From the NCBI RefSeq assembly GCF_030123365.1, contig NZ_CP126107.1, positions 3,554,001 through 3,618,000 on the forward strand: 64,000 bases of DNA, given 5' to 3'. Shown in pieces: positions 8,458 through 17,511 of the stretch (positions are counted from its first letter, which is position 1; every line of letters starts with the position of its first letter). The notes under the pieces are model-generated. The model made no database searches and was not told the origin of the DNA. It was given only the letters and a program-made list of their open reading frames with translations. This stretch comes from Neobacillus sp. SuZ13 (GTDB lineage Bacteria > Bacillota > Bacilli > Bacillales > Cytobacillaceae). A program made the position numbers and the translations under genes.

Positions 8458-9021
8458 TTAACATTTCCTTTGACAAAATATCGTTTGACGGCCTTCGTGT
8501 TCACTTTCTTCAAAAAAGAGAACATTCCAATCTCCAAATTCAGCCAGCAGCTCATTAGGCTGGAGTTTATATTGATTAGATACACCTGGACTATTGGTCC
8601 CCGGTGATTGATAAAAGGTTTCCATAAAAAAATATCCACCGTCTTTAATCAAGCTCTTCACGATTGGAAAAAGTTTACGATCGAGGTAATAGGAAATGAC
8701 AACTACGTCGTAATGATGGCTGGCCCAGATAGGATTATTCAAATCGGTTAGATCACAAACTTGGGCTTGAATCTTGAGATGATTCTGTGCAGCACCTTCC
8801 CTAATAAAGTTAATAGCAACATCCGAAATATCAACGGCCTGAACTTGATAGTTCATTCGCGCAAGGAAGAAGCTGTTCCCTCCAAGTCCACTAGCTAGAT
8901 CAAGCGCAGTTCCACCCTGAAGGTAATCAGACAGGTATTTTAATCTTGTGTTGGGTACAGGCTCCTTCAAGTCATTCATGCGTTCTTTATATTTTAAATT
9001 CCATTTCGTCTTACTGTCCAT
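8458..9021 (-). CDS. Class I SAM-dependent methyltransferase, TehB-like
   Basis: 187-residue protein with motif I ALDLASGLGGNSFFLA (about residues 39-54), an acidic SAM-ribose residue in QAVDISDVAINFI and motif IV HYDVVVISYYLDRKLFP, followed by LIKDGGYFFMETF. The DLASGLGGNSFFLA version and overall length recall the tellurite-resistance TehB and related small-molecule methyltransferases. Start ATG 9021 has GAGGAG 9 nt upstream. Probably co-transcribed with the methyltransferase at 7793. The two are diverged, so this is not a recent duplication. Substrate unknown. Confidence 0.82.
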   Translation of the reverse strand: MDSKTKWNLKYKERMNDLKEPVPNTRLKYLSDYLQGGTALDLASGLGGNSFFLARMNYQVQAVDISDVAINFIREGAAQNHLKIQAQVCDLTDLNNPIWASHHYDVVVISYYLDRKLFPIVKSLIKDGGYFFMETFYQSPGTNSPGVSNQYKLQPNELLAEFGDWNVLFFEESEHEGRQTIFCQRKC

Positions 9022-9218
9022 TTGATAATACTCCTCAACTTCGTAATTCTTAACTCTGATTTAAACCTAACATCATCAAAGATGAGATGTCCACTGCAGG
9101 TTGGTAGTAATTTTAATAATTAAAATTTTTATTTTGTTACATTCCAATATTAGTTAATTGTGTCTGATATAATAAAGGTATCTAAAATAGACTGAAAAAT
9201 CAAAAAAAGGAGGACATA

Positions 9219-10043
9219 ATGAGAAATTATATTATTAATCGCTTATTAAAACCCAAATATATAAAAATCATTAAGGCTGAAGGATATCCTTTTACCTTGC
9301 AGATTAAAAATATAAATATACTTTATGAACAAATGAACACATATAAAGACACTAAAAATATCCTTTGTCCGTCCAAACCGATTTTAATAGACCATCATGC
9401 GCTCGAACGATGGAACGAAAGAGTTGGCCCGATCGTCAGTCTAGACTCCTTGCAAAAATCATTGGAAATAATTTTTCGAAATTGTTCTTTTAGGATAGAT
9501 CAACTCGCCCATGGCATTGGCTCCATTGATAATGATATAGTCTTTACTTATGAAAACACTGATAAAGCATTTAAAATCACCACATTTTATGGACGGAAGA
9601 ACTTACATCCTAGTCTAAATCAGGTCAAGAACCTAAGAAGATATAACTTGCATCGCAATGAATATATTAATTTAGCTCTTACCATAGAAGAATTAAATAG
9701 GCAGAACTTGCCGCTAATCCCCAAAGAAATGATTCATTTCCAAGGTAGAATTACTTCCTACATTCTAGAAAAGTATATGATTTCTGATAGGAAACAACCC
9801 TGTTTTCTTTGTTATAGTAAAGAGAATAAAAGTAATGACTATTTTTCATTTGTGATTGACTTAGAAAATCCAGAAGAAATGATGATCCCTAATAATGTTT
9901 TATATCTTATAAACAAACTTGGCTACGGTGATTTCATCTTAAAATACTTTTCATATCACAACCCTGAAAAATTGGATAGGGCAAGAAGCAAGGCCCTCGA
10001 CTATTATTTAACTTCAATGCACAACGGGGTGTTTTTTAATTAG
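9219..10043 (+). CDS. Hypothetical protein with a DUF4258-like motif
   Basis: 274 residues behind a strong GGAGG site. Around residues 57-135 the text HHALERWNERVG ... DIVFTYENTDKAFKITTFYGR resembles the His-Ala-x-Glu-Arg ... Arg pattern of DUF4258-type small RelE-like domains; the rest is unrecognised. A C-x2-C pair (CFLCYSK) lies near residue 199. The gene is AT-rich with many Asn, Lys and Ile codons, unlike its metabolic neighbours, which hints at transfer. Its TAG stop uses the first G of a MITE-like element (10043-10225), so the present C-terminus (NGVFFN) may be the result of the insertion. No partner gene. Confidence 0.65.
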   Translation: MRNYIINRLLKPKYIKIIKAEGYPFTLQIKNINILYEQMNTYKDTKNILCPSKPILIDHHALERWNERVGPIVSLDSLQKSLEIIFRNCSFRIDQLAHGIGSIDNDIVFTYENTDKAFKITTFYGRKNLHPSLNQVKNLRRYNLHRNEYINLALTIEELNRQNLPLIPKEMIHFQGRITSYILEKYMISDRKQPCFLCYSKENKSNDYFSFVIDLENPEEMMIPNNVLYLINKLGYGDFILKYFSYHNPEKLDRARSKALDYYLTSMHNGVFFN

Positions 10044-10225
10044 GCTGTGTTAAGCTTGGCTGTTGATTTCCGTTCCAGGCACGAGCGGTTCGCGGGCGTG
10101 CCGGGAAGCCTCCTCGTCGCTTTGCTCCTGCGGGGTCTCCCCTGCCCCGTACTCCCGCAGGAGTCTTCGTGCCTGAAACGAAGGTCAACAGAATCACAAA
10201 ATCAACATTAACTTTTAACACAGCC
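10043..10225. mobile_element. MITE-like element, copy 1 (183 bp)
   Basis: Perfect 11-bp terminal inverted repeats GGCTGTGTTAA/TTAACACAGCC enclose a GC-rich, internally self-complementary core that includes CCCGTACTCCCGCAGGAG. Flanks are TTTAATTA and ATTAATTA (7 of 8 identical), a possible target duplication. It carries no real gene; the 63-codon frame across it is spurious. The second copy, inverted, is at 32359-32544. Elements of this sequence class are common in Bacillus-type genomes (from memory). Confidence 0.85.
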
Positions 10226-10233
10226 ATTAATTA

Positions 10234-10262
10234 AAACAGGTCGCCAAAAAGAATTGGCGACC
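10234..10262 (-). terminator. Terminator of the aminotransferase operon
   Basis: Stem GGTCGCCAA/TTGGCGACC (10239-10262) followed on the minus strand by TGTTTTAATT. It lies 14 bp after the aminotransferase stop and just beside the MITE copy. Confidence 0.85.
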
Positions 10263-10276
10263 AAATTTATTATTGA

Positions 10277-11599
10277 TTATTTAACTGGCTGCATCAATGT
10301 TGCTTCATACTCCGTTAATGCTTCATCAAACATCCGGAGACCATCATCAATTTGTTCCTTGGTGACGACAAGTGGTGGAATCATTCGAATGACTTCTCCA
10401 TGATTTCCGCAAAGATAGAATAGTACACCCTTTTCAAGAGCAAGATCAAGAATTTTTAACAATCCGTCTCCATTCGGTCCACCTGTGACTGGATCAATGA
10501 TTTCAATTCCAATCATTAAACCCACTGCGCGGATGCTTCCTATTACTGGGTGTCGTTCCTTGATTTTTTCTAGCTCTTGAACAGCATAACTCCCCATATT
10601 TCTAGTGTTTTCAAGAAGGTTTTCTTCTTTCATCACTTCCAAAGTAGCCAGTGCAACAGAACAAGCAATCGGATTACCCCCAAAAGTCGTTCCGTGGCTT
10701 CCAAGCGGCCATTGTTTCATTAATTCAGCGGAAGCAACTGTTGCGCTAAGCGGCAGGCCATTGGCAATTCCTTTAGCGATTGCCATAATATCAGGGGTAA
10801 CATCAAAGGTTTGAGCTGCGAACCATTGACCTGTACGGCCAAATCCGGTTTGAACTTCATCAAATATTAGTAAAATATTATGTCGATCACAAATTTCACG
10901 GACTTTTTTTAACCAGCCCTTCGGAGGAACAACATAACCGCCTTCACCGAGTACCGGTTCTAAAATAACACAGGCCACCTCTTCCGGTGTTACTTGATGA
11001 CTAAATAATGAAGCGAAATCTTTTTCTAATTTCTCAATCACATAGGTCTCTGGGTCCATACCTTCTGGACACTCTTTAACATTCGCATAGGGTACTTGAT
11101 AGGTAAGACCAGATGGCTGGATGAATTTCCGATATTTGCTTTTAGATGTAGTCACACTTAATGCACCTAACGAACGGCCATGAAAACAACCGGTAAAGGA
11201 AATAACATATGGACGTTTGGTTACATATTTTGCTAGTTTTAGAGCTCCCTCGATTGCTTCCGTCCCACTATTGGCAAAGAAAAAGCAATCAAGGTCTCCA
11301 GGTAAAATTTCGGCCAGTTCATCGGCCAATCGTAAAATGGACTCATACATAATTACGCCAGAAGGACCGTGCATCAATCCATCGGCAGCATCTTTAATCG
11401 CTTGGACCACCTTAGGATGACGGTGTCCGACATTTGTTACTGCAATCCCGGAGGTAAAATCAAGATATTTCTTTCCATCCACGCCAAAATAATAACAGCC
11501 TTCCTCTTTCACCACGGGTAAATTTGGATGATCCTTTGCCATGCTAGGTGCCAGTCGATTTGGCATATTTTTCACCAAGTGATCCCATTTGTTCTCCAT
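10277..11599 (-). CDS. Class III aminotransferase (GabT/ornithine-type)
   Basis: 440-residue PLP enzyme that moves an amino group, usually from an omega-amine, to a keto acid. Visible signatures: [20 protein letters not shown] (cofactor phosphate loop), [35 protein letters not shown] with the PLP-contacting Asp, [16 protein letters not shown] with the Schiff-base Lys, and [21 protein letters not shown]. Start ATG 11599. Last gene of the sigma-54-linked operon, after the ABC ATPase gene. With the upstream dehydrogenase and importer it points to catabolism of an imported amine or amino-alcohol, but the exact substrate cannot be read from sequence; 4-aminobutyrate is only one option. Confidence 0.85.
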   Translation of the reverse strand: MENKWDHLVKNMPNRLAPSMAKDHPNLPVVKEEGCYYFGVDGKKYLDFTSGIAVTNVGHRHPKVVQAIKDAADGLMHGPSGVIMYESILRLADELAEILPGDLDCFFFANSGTEAIEGALKLAKYVTKRPYVISFTGCFHGRSLGALSVTTSKSKYRKFIQPSGLTYQVPYANVKECPEGMDPETYVIEKLEKDFASLFSHQVTPEEVACVILEPVLGEGGYVVPPKGWLKKVREICDRHNILLIFDEVQTGFGRTGQWFAAQTFDVTPDIMAIAKGIANGLPLSATVASAELMKQWPLGSHGTTFGGNPIACSVALATLEVMKEENLLENTRNMGSYAVQELEKIKERHPVIGSIRAVGLMIGIEIIDPVTGGPNGDGLLKILDLALEKGVLFYLCGNHGEVIRMIPPLVVTKEQIDDGLRMFDEALTEYEATLMQPVK

Positions 11600-11645
11600 A
11601 CATTAACCTCCGTATTCGTATTACTTATCACTAAAAATTGCTGTT

Positions 11646-12503
11646 TTACTTAATCGCTTTTAATGTTTCATCTCGAATGAGTGACAATAATTCTTCTTTA
11701 TACTCGGCAAACTGGGCGGAAGCTTTCACACTGAAATCCCTTGGCCGCTCCAATGCAATAGGGATCCTTTTCTTTAAACGCCCTGGTCTTGCGGTCATAA
11801 CATATACCGAATCGGCTAAAAAGATCGACTCATCGACATCGTGAGTAATGAATAGAATGGTCTTTTTCGACTCTTCCCATGCTTTCAAGAGCACTTCCTG
11901 CATAATGTTACGTGTTTGGGCATCCAAAGCCCCAAACGGTTCATCCATTAATAGAATTTTTGGATCGTTGGCCAACGCTCGAGCAATCGCTACACGTTGC
12001 TTCATCCCGCCAGATAACTGAATCGGAAAATGATTCTCAAATCCTTCTAAACCGATTAATTGCAAGTAGTGTCTAGCGATATCGTCTCTCTCTTTTTGAG
12101 ATACGCCCTTTAGCTTTAACCCAAAGGTAATATTGTCTTTCACTGATAACCATGGAAATAACGTGTATGATTGAAATACCATTCCACGATCAGGTCCAGG
12201 ACCATGGATTTCCTGCCCATCAAGGAGCACATGGCCGGAAGTAGCTTCTTCTAACCCTGCGACAATCCTTAAAACGGTTGACTTCCCACAGCCAGAAGGT
12301 CCTAAAATCGTGACGAATTCCCCCTCCTCAATTGAAAAGGAGGTTTTTTCCAATGCGGTCGTTTCACCTTTTTTCGTTTTAAAAACTTTTCCAACCTCTT
12401 TTATTTCTAGTTTTGGGGTTCCAGTTATATTTAAAATAGATTCTCTCTGTTTTGGTACAACTATTTTTTCCTTTTCTTTAACATTCAATTGAGGTGTTAC
12501 CAT
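11646..12503 (-). CDS. ABC transporter ATPase, NitT/TauT (SsuB-like) type
   Basis: 285-residue nucleotide-binding subunit that powers the importer encoded by the two preceding genes. Walker A is LGPSGCGKSTVLRIVAGL, then the Q-loop VFQSYTLFPWLSV, the signature LSGGMKQRVAIARALA, Walker B ILLMDEPFGALD and the switch His in TILFITHDVDESIFLAD. The start overlaps the permease stop as TAATG, with AAAGGATG upstream, indicating translational coupling. A ~35-residue N-terminal tail before the ABC core is slightly longer than typical. Confidence 0.93.
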   Translation of the reverse strand: MVTPQLNVKEKEKIVVPKQRESILNITGTPKLEIKEVGKVFKTKKGETTALEKTSFSIEEGEFVTILGPSGCGKSTVLRIVAGLEEATSGHVLLDGQEIHGPGPDRGMVFQSYTLFPWLSVKDNITFGLKLKGVSQKERDDIARHYLQLIGLEGFENHFPIQLSGGMKQRVAIARALANDPKILLMDEPFGALDAQTRNIMQEVLLKAWEESKKTILFITHDVDESIFLADSVYVMTARPGRLKKRIPIALERPRDFSVKASAQFAEYKEELLSLIRDETLKAIK

Positions 12504-13309
12504 TAAAAACCATCCTTTCTCATCCAAGAAAACGAAGCCTTGTATATGGCTTTAAAGAGAATATCTGTAATCAGCCCCAGAATACCAATAATTAAGATTC
12601 CAACGATGATTTTATCTGGCTGTAGAAAACGAGAAGCCTGCATGATCATATACCCTAAACCGCTAGATGCACCAACAATTTCAGCAACAACTAAGTAAGT
12701 CCAAGCCCAGCCAAACGTAATCCGGAGGGTATCAACAATTCCTGGTAAAGAAGCAGGTAGGATAACTTTGGTAAACACTTGTGCCTTCTTTGCCCCTAAT
12801 GTATAGGAAACATCGACTAAATCATTTTGAACATTCTTGGTGACGTCCATAATCATCAAAGTCAGCTGAAAAAATGTTCCAAGGAAAATTACGCTCATTT
12901 TTTCTGTCTCACCAAGACCAATCCAAAGAATCAGTAAGGGAATGAAAGCAGATGCAGGCATATAACGAATGAAACCAATAATTGGTTCAAAAGCTCCCTC
13001 CATAATCCTTAGTGAGCCCATTAAGATTCCAAGCGGTATGCCAATAATGGCTGCAGCAAGAAATCCAAACAGGACCCTAGTAAAACTGATCCCTATATCA
13101 GAAAGAATTTGACCATTTACGAACATATCCACTGCGGTAGACAATACTGCAGTAGGAGTAGGTAGGAATAAAGGATTGACGAACTGTCCATAACTAAGTA
13201 CAGACCAAACTAATAGAAAAATAATAAATGTGATAAAGCCCGCTGACGTATAAAACACTTTGGGTATTTCCTTATTAGGAGTAAACAATTTTGCGATCAA
13301 TTTTTTCAC
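12503..13309 (-). CDS. ABC transporter permease, NitT/TauT (SsuC-like) type
   Basis: 268 residues, about six transmembrane helices, and the EAA loop DVSYTLGAKKAQVFTKVILP for contact with the ATPase, as in BPD_transp_1 family permeases. GTG 13309 is listed; a TTG three codons later has a better spaced AGGTGA, so the start may be 13300. It follows the substrate-binding protein gene after a terminator-like hairpin (13334-13381) and is coupled to the ATPase gene. Confidence 0.92.
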   Translation of the reverse strand: MKKLIAKLFTPNKEIPKVFYTSAGFITFIIFLLVWSVLSYGQFVNPLFLPTPTAVLSTAVDMFVNGQILSDIGISFTRVLFGFLAAAIIGIPLGILMGSLRIMEGAFEPIIGFIRYMPASAFIPLLILWIGLGETEKMSVIFLGTFFQLTLMIMDVTKNVQNDLVDVSYTLGAKKAQVFTKVILPASLPGIVDTLRITFGWAWTYLVVAEIVGASSGLGYMIMQASRFLQPDKIIVGILIIGILGLITDILFKAIYKASFSWMRKDGF

Positions 13310-13333
13310 CTATTTTCTTATGCGTCTATTTTG

Positions 13334-13381
13334 TAAAAAAGCCTAACTGATGAGGTCAAAATACATCTCATAAGTCAGGCT
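13334..13381 (-). terminator. Internal terminator/attenuator between binding protein and permease
   Basis: On the minus strand AGCCTGACTTATGAG pairs with CTCATCAGTTAGGCT (two mismatches) and is followed by TTTTTT. It sits inside the operon, so it would lower permease expression relative to the binding protein, a known arrangement in ABC import operons. Confidence 0.75.
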
Positions 13382-13419
13382 GCTTAAAGTGAATCCTTAA
13401 ACTAACTTAAACCTTATCA

Positions 13420-14409
13420 TTATTGGAAACTTGGGTTGATAACATCTTCTGCTTTTGGCTCGGTTTTAAGAAGTTTTTGATCCTTATAGAACGAAATCGC
13501 ATTTTCAGTTGATTGATAGATGGAACCCTTTGCACTTTCTGTTCCAAATAACTTTTCATTATCCTCTTTCGAGAAGAATTTCAAACCAGTAACTGTTCCT
13601 TCAAATTCCTTGACATCAATATTTAAACCTTTAGCCATAATTTCATTGGCTTCTTTTTCATGTTCTTTCCAATATGTCATAGCTTCGCCCATCGCCTTAA
13701 CAAAAGCTTTCACATCTTTCGGACGGTTCTTGATCACATCTTCTTTAAAGCTGACCGTATCGACGATGATTCCAGATAAATCTTTGGTTGTTAACAATAC
13801 TTTACCGTTTGCTTGTGCCCCTTTTGATAACCATGGCTCCCATGTAACAGCTGCATCCACTTTACCCGCGGCAAAGGCAGCACCTGCATCACCGGCAGAC
13901 ATTTGCACCACTTGTACATCTTTTTCTGTTAATCCGCCTTGTTTTAATGCTTGTAATGCTAACATATGGCTAGTTGAACCAACTTCAAATGCAACTTGTT
14001 TGCCCTTTAAATCTTTCACACTATTAATTCCTTTTTTTACGAGAATTCCATCCCCGCCGTATGAATCATCCAATAACCAAACCACTTGTACTGGAATTTC
14101 AGATGCTGCTAAGGACACTTGTACATCCAGTGCCGTCGCCATCCCATCAATTTTCCCACTGGCTAATGCTTGTTTACGTTCTCCTAATCCTTCTACAATG
14201 GAAAGTTCAACATCAATCCCATTCTTTTCGAAAAAGCCCTTTTCTTTCGCTAAAAATAACGGACCGTACCCTGTCCAGGTTGGCAGTGTCACTTTCAATG
14301 GCTCAGACGACTTGCCATCCTTTGCACCACTTGCTACATCCTTTTTACCACACGCTGCTAGTGCAAATAGCAACACCAGTGAACAAATAACCAATAACCA
14401 CTTTTTCAC
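13420..14409 (-). CDS. ABC transporter substrate-binding lipoprotein (SsuA/NMT1-like)
   Basis: 329-residue extracytoplasmic binding protein. The N-terminus is a lipoprotein signal, MKKWLLVICSLVLLFALAAC, with lipobox LAAC, so the mature protein is anchored by a lipidated Cys20. The body has the NitT/TauT pattern: KVTLPTWTGYGPLFLAKEKG, FFEKNGIDVEL, SGKIDGMATALDVQ, GKVDAAVTWEPWL. Start is GTG 14409 with GGGGG upstream; the nearby ATG is followed at once by a stop. Known relatives bind sulfonates, nitrate, thiamine pyrimidine precursors or similar small compounds. The neighbouring aminotransferase and dehydrogenase favour an amine, by inference. Confidence 0.9.
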   Translation of the reverse strand: MKKWLLVICSLVLLFALAACGKKDVASGAKDGKSSEPLKVTLPTWTGYGPLFLAKEKGFFEKNGIDVELSIVEGLGERKQALASGKIDGMATALDVQVSLAASEIPVQVVWLLDDSYGGDGILVKKGINSVKDLKGKQVAFEVGSTSHMLALQALKQGGLTEKDVQVVQMSAGDAGAAFAAGKVDAAVTWEPWLSKGAQANGKVLLTTKDLSGIIVDTVSFKEDVIKNRPKDVKAFVKAMGEAMTYWKEHEKEANEIMAKGLNIDVKEFEGTVTGLKFFSKEDNEKLFGTESAKGSIYQSTENAISFYKDQKLLKTEPKAEDVINPSFQ

Positions 14410-14471
14410 TTCATATTCCCCCTTGTTTTTAAAAATATAACGATTTTTATCTGTTATTCTATTAAACAGAG

Positions 14472-15578
14472 TTAAGAATGAATGACACCGGATAACATTT
14501 CATTCCCTATTTGGTCAGCGTGGCGAACAGCATCAATTACCATTTCAGGTGAGACTTCAAATGGCATATTTGCCATATCCTCGATGGTAACGGTAATTTC
14601 ACCAAACTTCTTCCACTGACTTTCTGTTAAGTTCGTTATTCCCATTTGCTTTAAAGTAAATGGAAGTCCTACTTCCTGGTAATAACTGATTAACTTTTTC
14701 AGTTCGTCCTCGCTGGTATTCTCCATACACAACTGTGCAAGGATTCCAAAGGCAACAATTTCCCCGTGATAGGTATGATGTACTTCAGGAAAAATCGTTA
14801 ACCCAGAATAAATCGCATGGGCTCCTGCTGTTCGGCAGTCATCCCCGCCATACCCACTGACACTGCCACTGACTAAAATAATGGTGTCAATGACATCTTC
14901 TAACTCTTTTGTCACTGTTTGGGTTCGAACAGATGTAACAGCTTTTTTCCCAATTTGAAGCAGCGTTTGATAAACCTGTCCAGCTATCGCAACAGCTGTC
15001 TGATTTAATATGTTAGGCGTCGCTTTTTTCACAGAGGATTTGGTCTCAAACCATTTTGCCAATGTATCTCCAATACCTGCGATTAAAAAGCGAACAGGTG
15101 CGTTCAAGATGATTTCCGAATCGACTAAGACTAATTCAGGTGCCTTCGACTTTCTCTCAATCCCAATAAATTCACCATCATTACTATATAGGATGGTAAT
15201 AGGCGTAGCTGCTGCACAGGTTGCTGCGATGGTTGGGATAGCTACTAACGGTTTGTTAAGCTGATAGGCAACAGCTTTAACTGTATCAATGGCTTTGCCT
15301 CCACCCGTCGTAATAAGAACATCAATCTGTTCATCCTTTAAGTCAGCTACTAATCGATCAATATTCGCCTGAGATGATTCTCCACCATACCAAAGCGAAT
15401 GTTTTAATAAAATCTCGTGTTCTGACAAACTCTTTCTTAATGAATCTTCTATTAGTCCTCTACTAATCTGGCCTCCAATAAGAGCGGCTGTTTTTCCAAA
15501 GTTTTTTATGTACCTACCCGTATCTTCTAGTAAACCACTATTTCTAATATATTGAGCTGGACCCACCGTTACTTTCAT
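14472..15578 (-). CDS. Iron-containing (glycerol dehydrogenase-like) alcohol dehydrogenase
   Basis: 368-residue NAD-dependent dehydrogenase of the Fe-ADH superfamily, GldA-like subgroup. Features: NAD loop VLITTGGGKAIDTVKAVAY, VAIPTIAATCAAATPITILY, metal-site region FLIAGIGDTLAKWFE (Asp), and metal His residues in RTAGAHAIYSGL and HTYHGEIVAFGILAQL. First gene of the five-gene operon; ATG 15578 has CGAGGTG upstream. A sigma-A-type promoter lies about 50 bp upstream and a sigma-54 promoter about 290 bp upstream. It probably oxidises a hydroxyl group in the imported compound; substrate unknown. Confidence 0.85.
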   Translation of the reverse strand: MKVTVGPAQYIRNSGLLEDTGRYIKNFGKTAALIGGQISRGLIEDSLRKSLSEHEILLKHSLWYGGESSQANIDRLVADLKDEQIDVLITTGGGKAIDTVKAVAYQLNKPLVAIPTIAATCAAATPITILYSNDGEFIGIERKSKAPELVLVDSEIILNAPVRFLIAGIGDTLAKWFETKSSVKKATPNILNQTAVAIAGQVYQTLLQIGKKAVTSVRTQTVTKELEDVIDTIILVSGSVSGYGGDDCRTAGAHAIYSGLTIFPEVHHTYHGEIVAFGILAQLCMENTSEDELKKLISYYQEVGLPFTLKQMGITNLTESQWKKFGEITVTIEDMANMPFEVSPEMVIDAVRHADQIGNEMLSGVIHS

Positions 15579-15629
15579 ATTACACCTCGAATCCCTTATA
15601 AATTATTTAAAAATGAATAATATTCTTTA

Positions 15630-15658
15630 AATATAAATACTTGTCTACTTTATGTCAA
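15630..15658 (-). promoter_or_regulatory. Sigma-A promoter of the dehydrogenase-ABC-aminotransferase operon
   Basis: On the minus strand: TTGACA (15658-15653), 17-bp spacer, TATATT (15635-15630). Near-perfect consensus, giving a ~45-nt leader to the dehydrogenase gene. It lies downstream of the sigma-54 promoter. Confidence 0.7.
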
Positions 15659-15863
15659 TATATTTTCTTAATATTCTATTATCAAGTAAAAATACAAATA
15701 TCACTATAAAAATACATAAAATATACTATTTAGAAATATTACCTTTTATTATTGTTGTATAAATATAATCAACCGCTTTCTTTTTCGCTTTGAAATGACC
15801 CCCTTTTGATAAGGATTTCGATGCTTGTGTGGTCGCTTTTTTGTGTCTTACACCTAAATAATT

Positions 15864-15880
15864 ATGCAAGTTTTATGCCA
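15864..15880 (-). promoter_or_regulatory. Sigma-54 (-24/-12) promoter
   Basis: On the minus strand TGGCATAAAACTTGCAT matches the SigL/RpoN pattern TGGCAC-N5-TTGCW with one difference. It starts 4 bp after the stop codon of the sigma-54 activator gene and points at the dehydrogenase operon. The leader would be about 270 nt and contains the sigma-A promoter. Confidence 0.88.
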
Positions 15881-15883
15881 GTT

Positions 15884-17263
15884 TTAATCTATTCCGTACT
15901 TTTTGAGCTTTCTAAACACAGAAGGCTGACTTATCCCTAATGCTTTTGCCATGTCTATTGTTGTTTTGTATTGTTTCCTAGCTTTAAGTAACACTTGCTT
16001 TTCCACACTATCCAGAATCTCATTTAATGAACGATTATTGTCATCAACAGATGTCTCAGGAGGATAAGATCTTCGAAAATGAGGCGGCAGGTTTTCGATT
16101 TCTATCAGTTGTTTCGGAGAAGTAACTACCAGTCTTTCAATTAAATTGATTAATTCTCGGACATTTCCCCTCCACTCTTGTGTAAATAACAGATGCAAAA
16201 CACCTTCATCAAGGCTTCGTTCACGGTGATACTTTTTAGAAAAATACGTTAAAAAGTATTCCATTAACGGGATTATATCGGTTGATCGCTTTCTTAATGG
16301 CGGGATGGTAATGGGTACAACATTTAAACGAAAGTAGAGGTCATGTCTAAAGATTTTTTCTTCCACTGCTTTCTCTAAGTCTCTATTTGTTGCGGCAAGA
16401 ATACGAAAGTCAACGGTTCGCAGCTTCGTTCCACCAACACGGTAAAATTGCTTTTCTTGAATGAATTTGAGGATTTTCACTTGATTGGCTAACGATAACT
16501 CACCAATTTCATCTAAAAATAAGGTCCCGCCTTCTGCAAGCTCAGCTAGACCCATCTTGCCCTTTGAATGAGCCCCAGTAAATGCCCCTGACTCATACCC
16601 GAAAAACTCTGCCTCAAACAGCGCTTCGGGGATCGCACCGCAGTTTACCTCGATAAAAGGGCCGTCTTTACGAGAACTTTTTTTATGAATGAATTTAGCA
16701 ATATGTGTTTTCCCTACACCGGTTTCGCCGAGCAGCAACACATTGACATCAATTTCAGCCACTTGCATGGCGAGTTGAAGTACTTTTTTCATTTCCGTAC
16801 TCGTTGCAATCATTCCGTCTGAATCAAATTGAAGATTTCTTAGCATTTCCAGTTCACTTTTCACTCGTTCCATTTCGTCTTCGATGTCCGTTAAGTATTT
16901 TTTCATGTTAAGTAACTCGGTAACATCATGTGAATAACTGACAATCCGTACTAAACGATCGTTTTGATCGAAGACAGGAATCCCGGTTACAAGTAACTTA
17001 TCCCCGTTATTAGTTGTTTGAACCAGGGTTATTTTCTTTTTTTCTTTAATCACCAACGGCGTCAAAATCGGTGTAAAAACCCCTTCTTTTTCAAGTTCAT
17101 AAACGGACCGACCGACCATTTCATTGGACTTCATATTATAGATTCCTTCAGTTGCTTCACTTACCTTCAAAATAATCCCATCTGTGTCGGTAACTAAAAT
17201 ATCGTCCTGTAATGAATGAAGAATGGCTTCACTTTCATTCCAAACTTTTTTTTCATCACTCAC
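15884..17263 (-). CDS. Sigma-54-dependent transcriptional activator (PAS-AAA-HTH)
   Basis: 459-residue activator. PAS domain at about residues 15-115 (ILVTDTDGIILKVSEATE), coiled linker (MERVKSELEMLRNL), AAA+ domain at about 145-385 with Walker A GETGVGKT, the sigma-54 contact loop ESGAFTGAHSKG and Walker B GGTLFLDEIGEL. The C-terminal HTH is TTIDMAKALGISQPSVFRKL (TyrR/RocR style). GTG 17263 is chosen because GGGAGG lies 7 nt upstream; a TTG ten codons earlier lacks a site. No receiver domain, so it likely senses a small ligand through PAS. The promoter directly after its stop makes the dehydrogenase-ABC-aminotransferase operon its probable target. Confidence 0.92.
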   Translation of the reverse strand: MSDEKKVWNESEAILHSLQDDILVTDTDGIILKVSEATEGIYNMKSNEMVGRSVYELEKEGVFTPILTPLVIKEKKKITLVQTTNNGDKLLVTGIPVFDQNDRLVRIVSYSHDVTELLNMKKYLTDIEDEMERVKSELEMLRNLQFDSDGMIATSTEMKKVLQLAMQVAEIDVNVLLLGETGVGKTHIAKFIHKKSSRKDGPFIEVNCGAIPEALFEAEFFGYESGAFTGAHSKGKMGLAELAEGGTLFLDEIGELSLANQVKILKFIQEKQFYRVGGTKLRTVDFRILAATNRDLEKAVEEKIFRHDLYFRLNVVPITIPPLRKRSTDIIPLMEYFLTYFSKKYHRERSLDEGVLHLLFTQEWRGNVRELINLIERLVVTSPKQLIEIENLPPHFRRSYPPETSVDDNNRSLNEILDSVEKQVLLKARKQYKTTIDMAKALGISQPSVFRKLKKYGID

Positions 17264-17511
17264 AAATTCCCCTCCCTTCTCGAACTTAACCAAGCAATAT
17301 TTTATTCATTTTTGAATAGAAAATGAGGCAATCCTCTTGATAGTACAGTTATATCAGATAATTGATAAAATTTATACTTTTTTGAATAAATTATTCGAAT
17401 TTGTATAATTAAAATCCTTCATCTGAAATTCAAGAGGCACTAATAGTGAATGAATGGGATGTAGTGGTTTCACATTCATAGTGATAACTTTAAAAGAGAC
17501 ATGCTATTACG

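Noticed and set aside
10036..10227. 63-codon minus-strand frame
   Set aside because: It is the MITE-like element read through; the same spurious peptide type arises from the copy at 32359.
13520..14440. 306-codon plus-strand frame opposite the ABC binding protein
   Set aside because: Shadow of a well supported lipoprotein gene; no ribosome site or family resemblance.
15765..15790. cre-like GAAAGCGGTT in the sigma-54 leader
   Set aside because: Several mismatches to the consensus.
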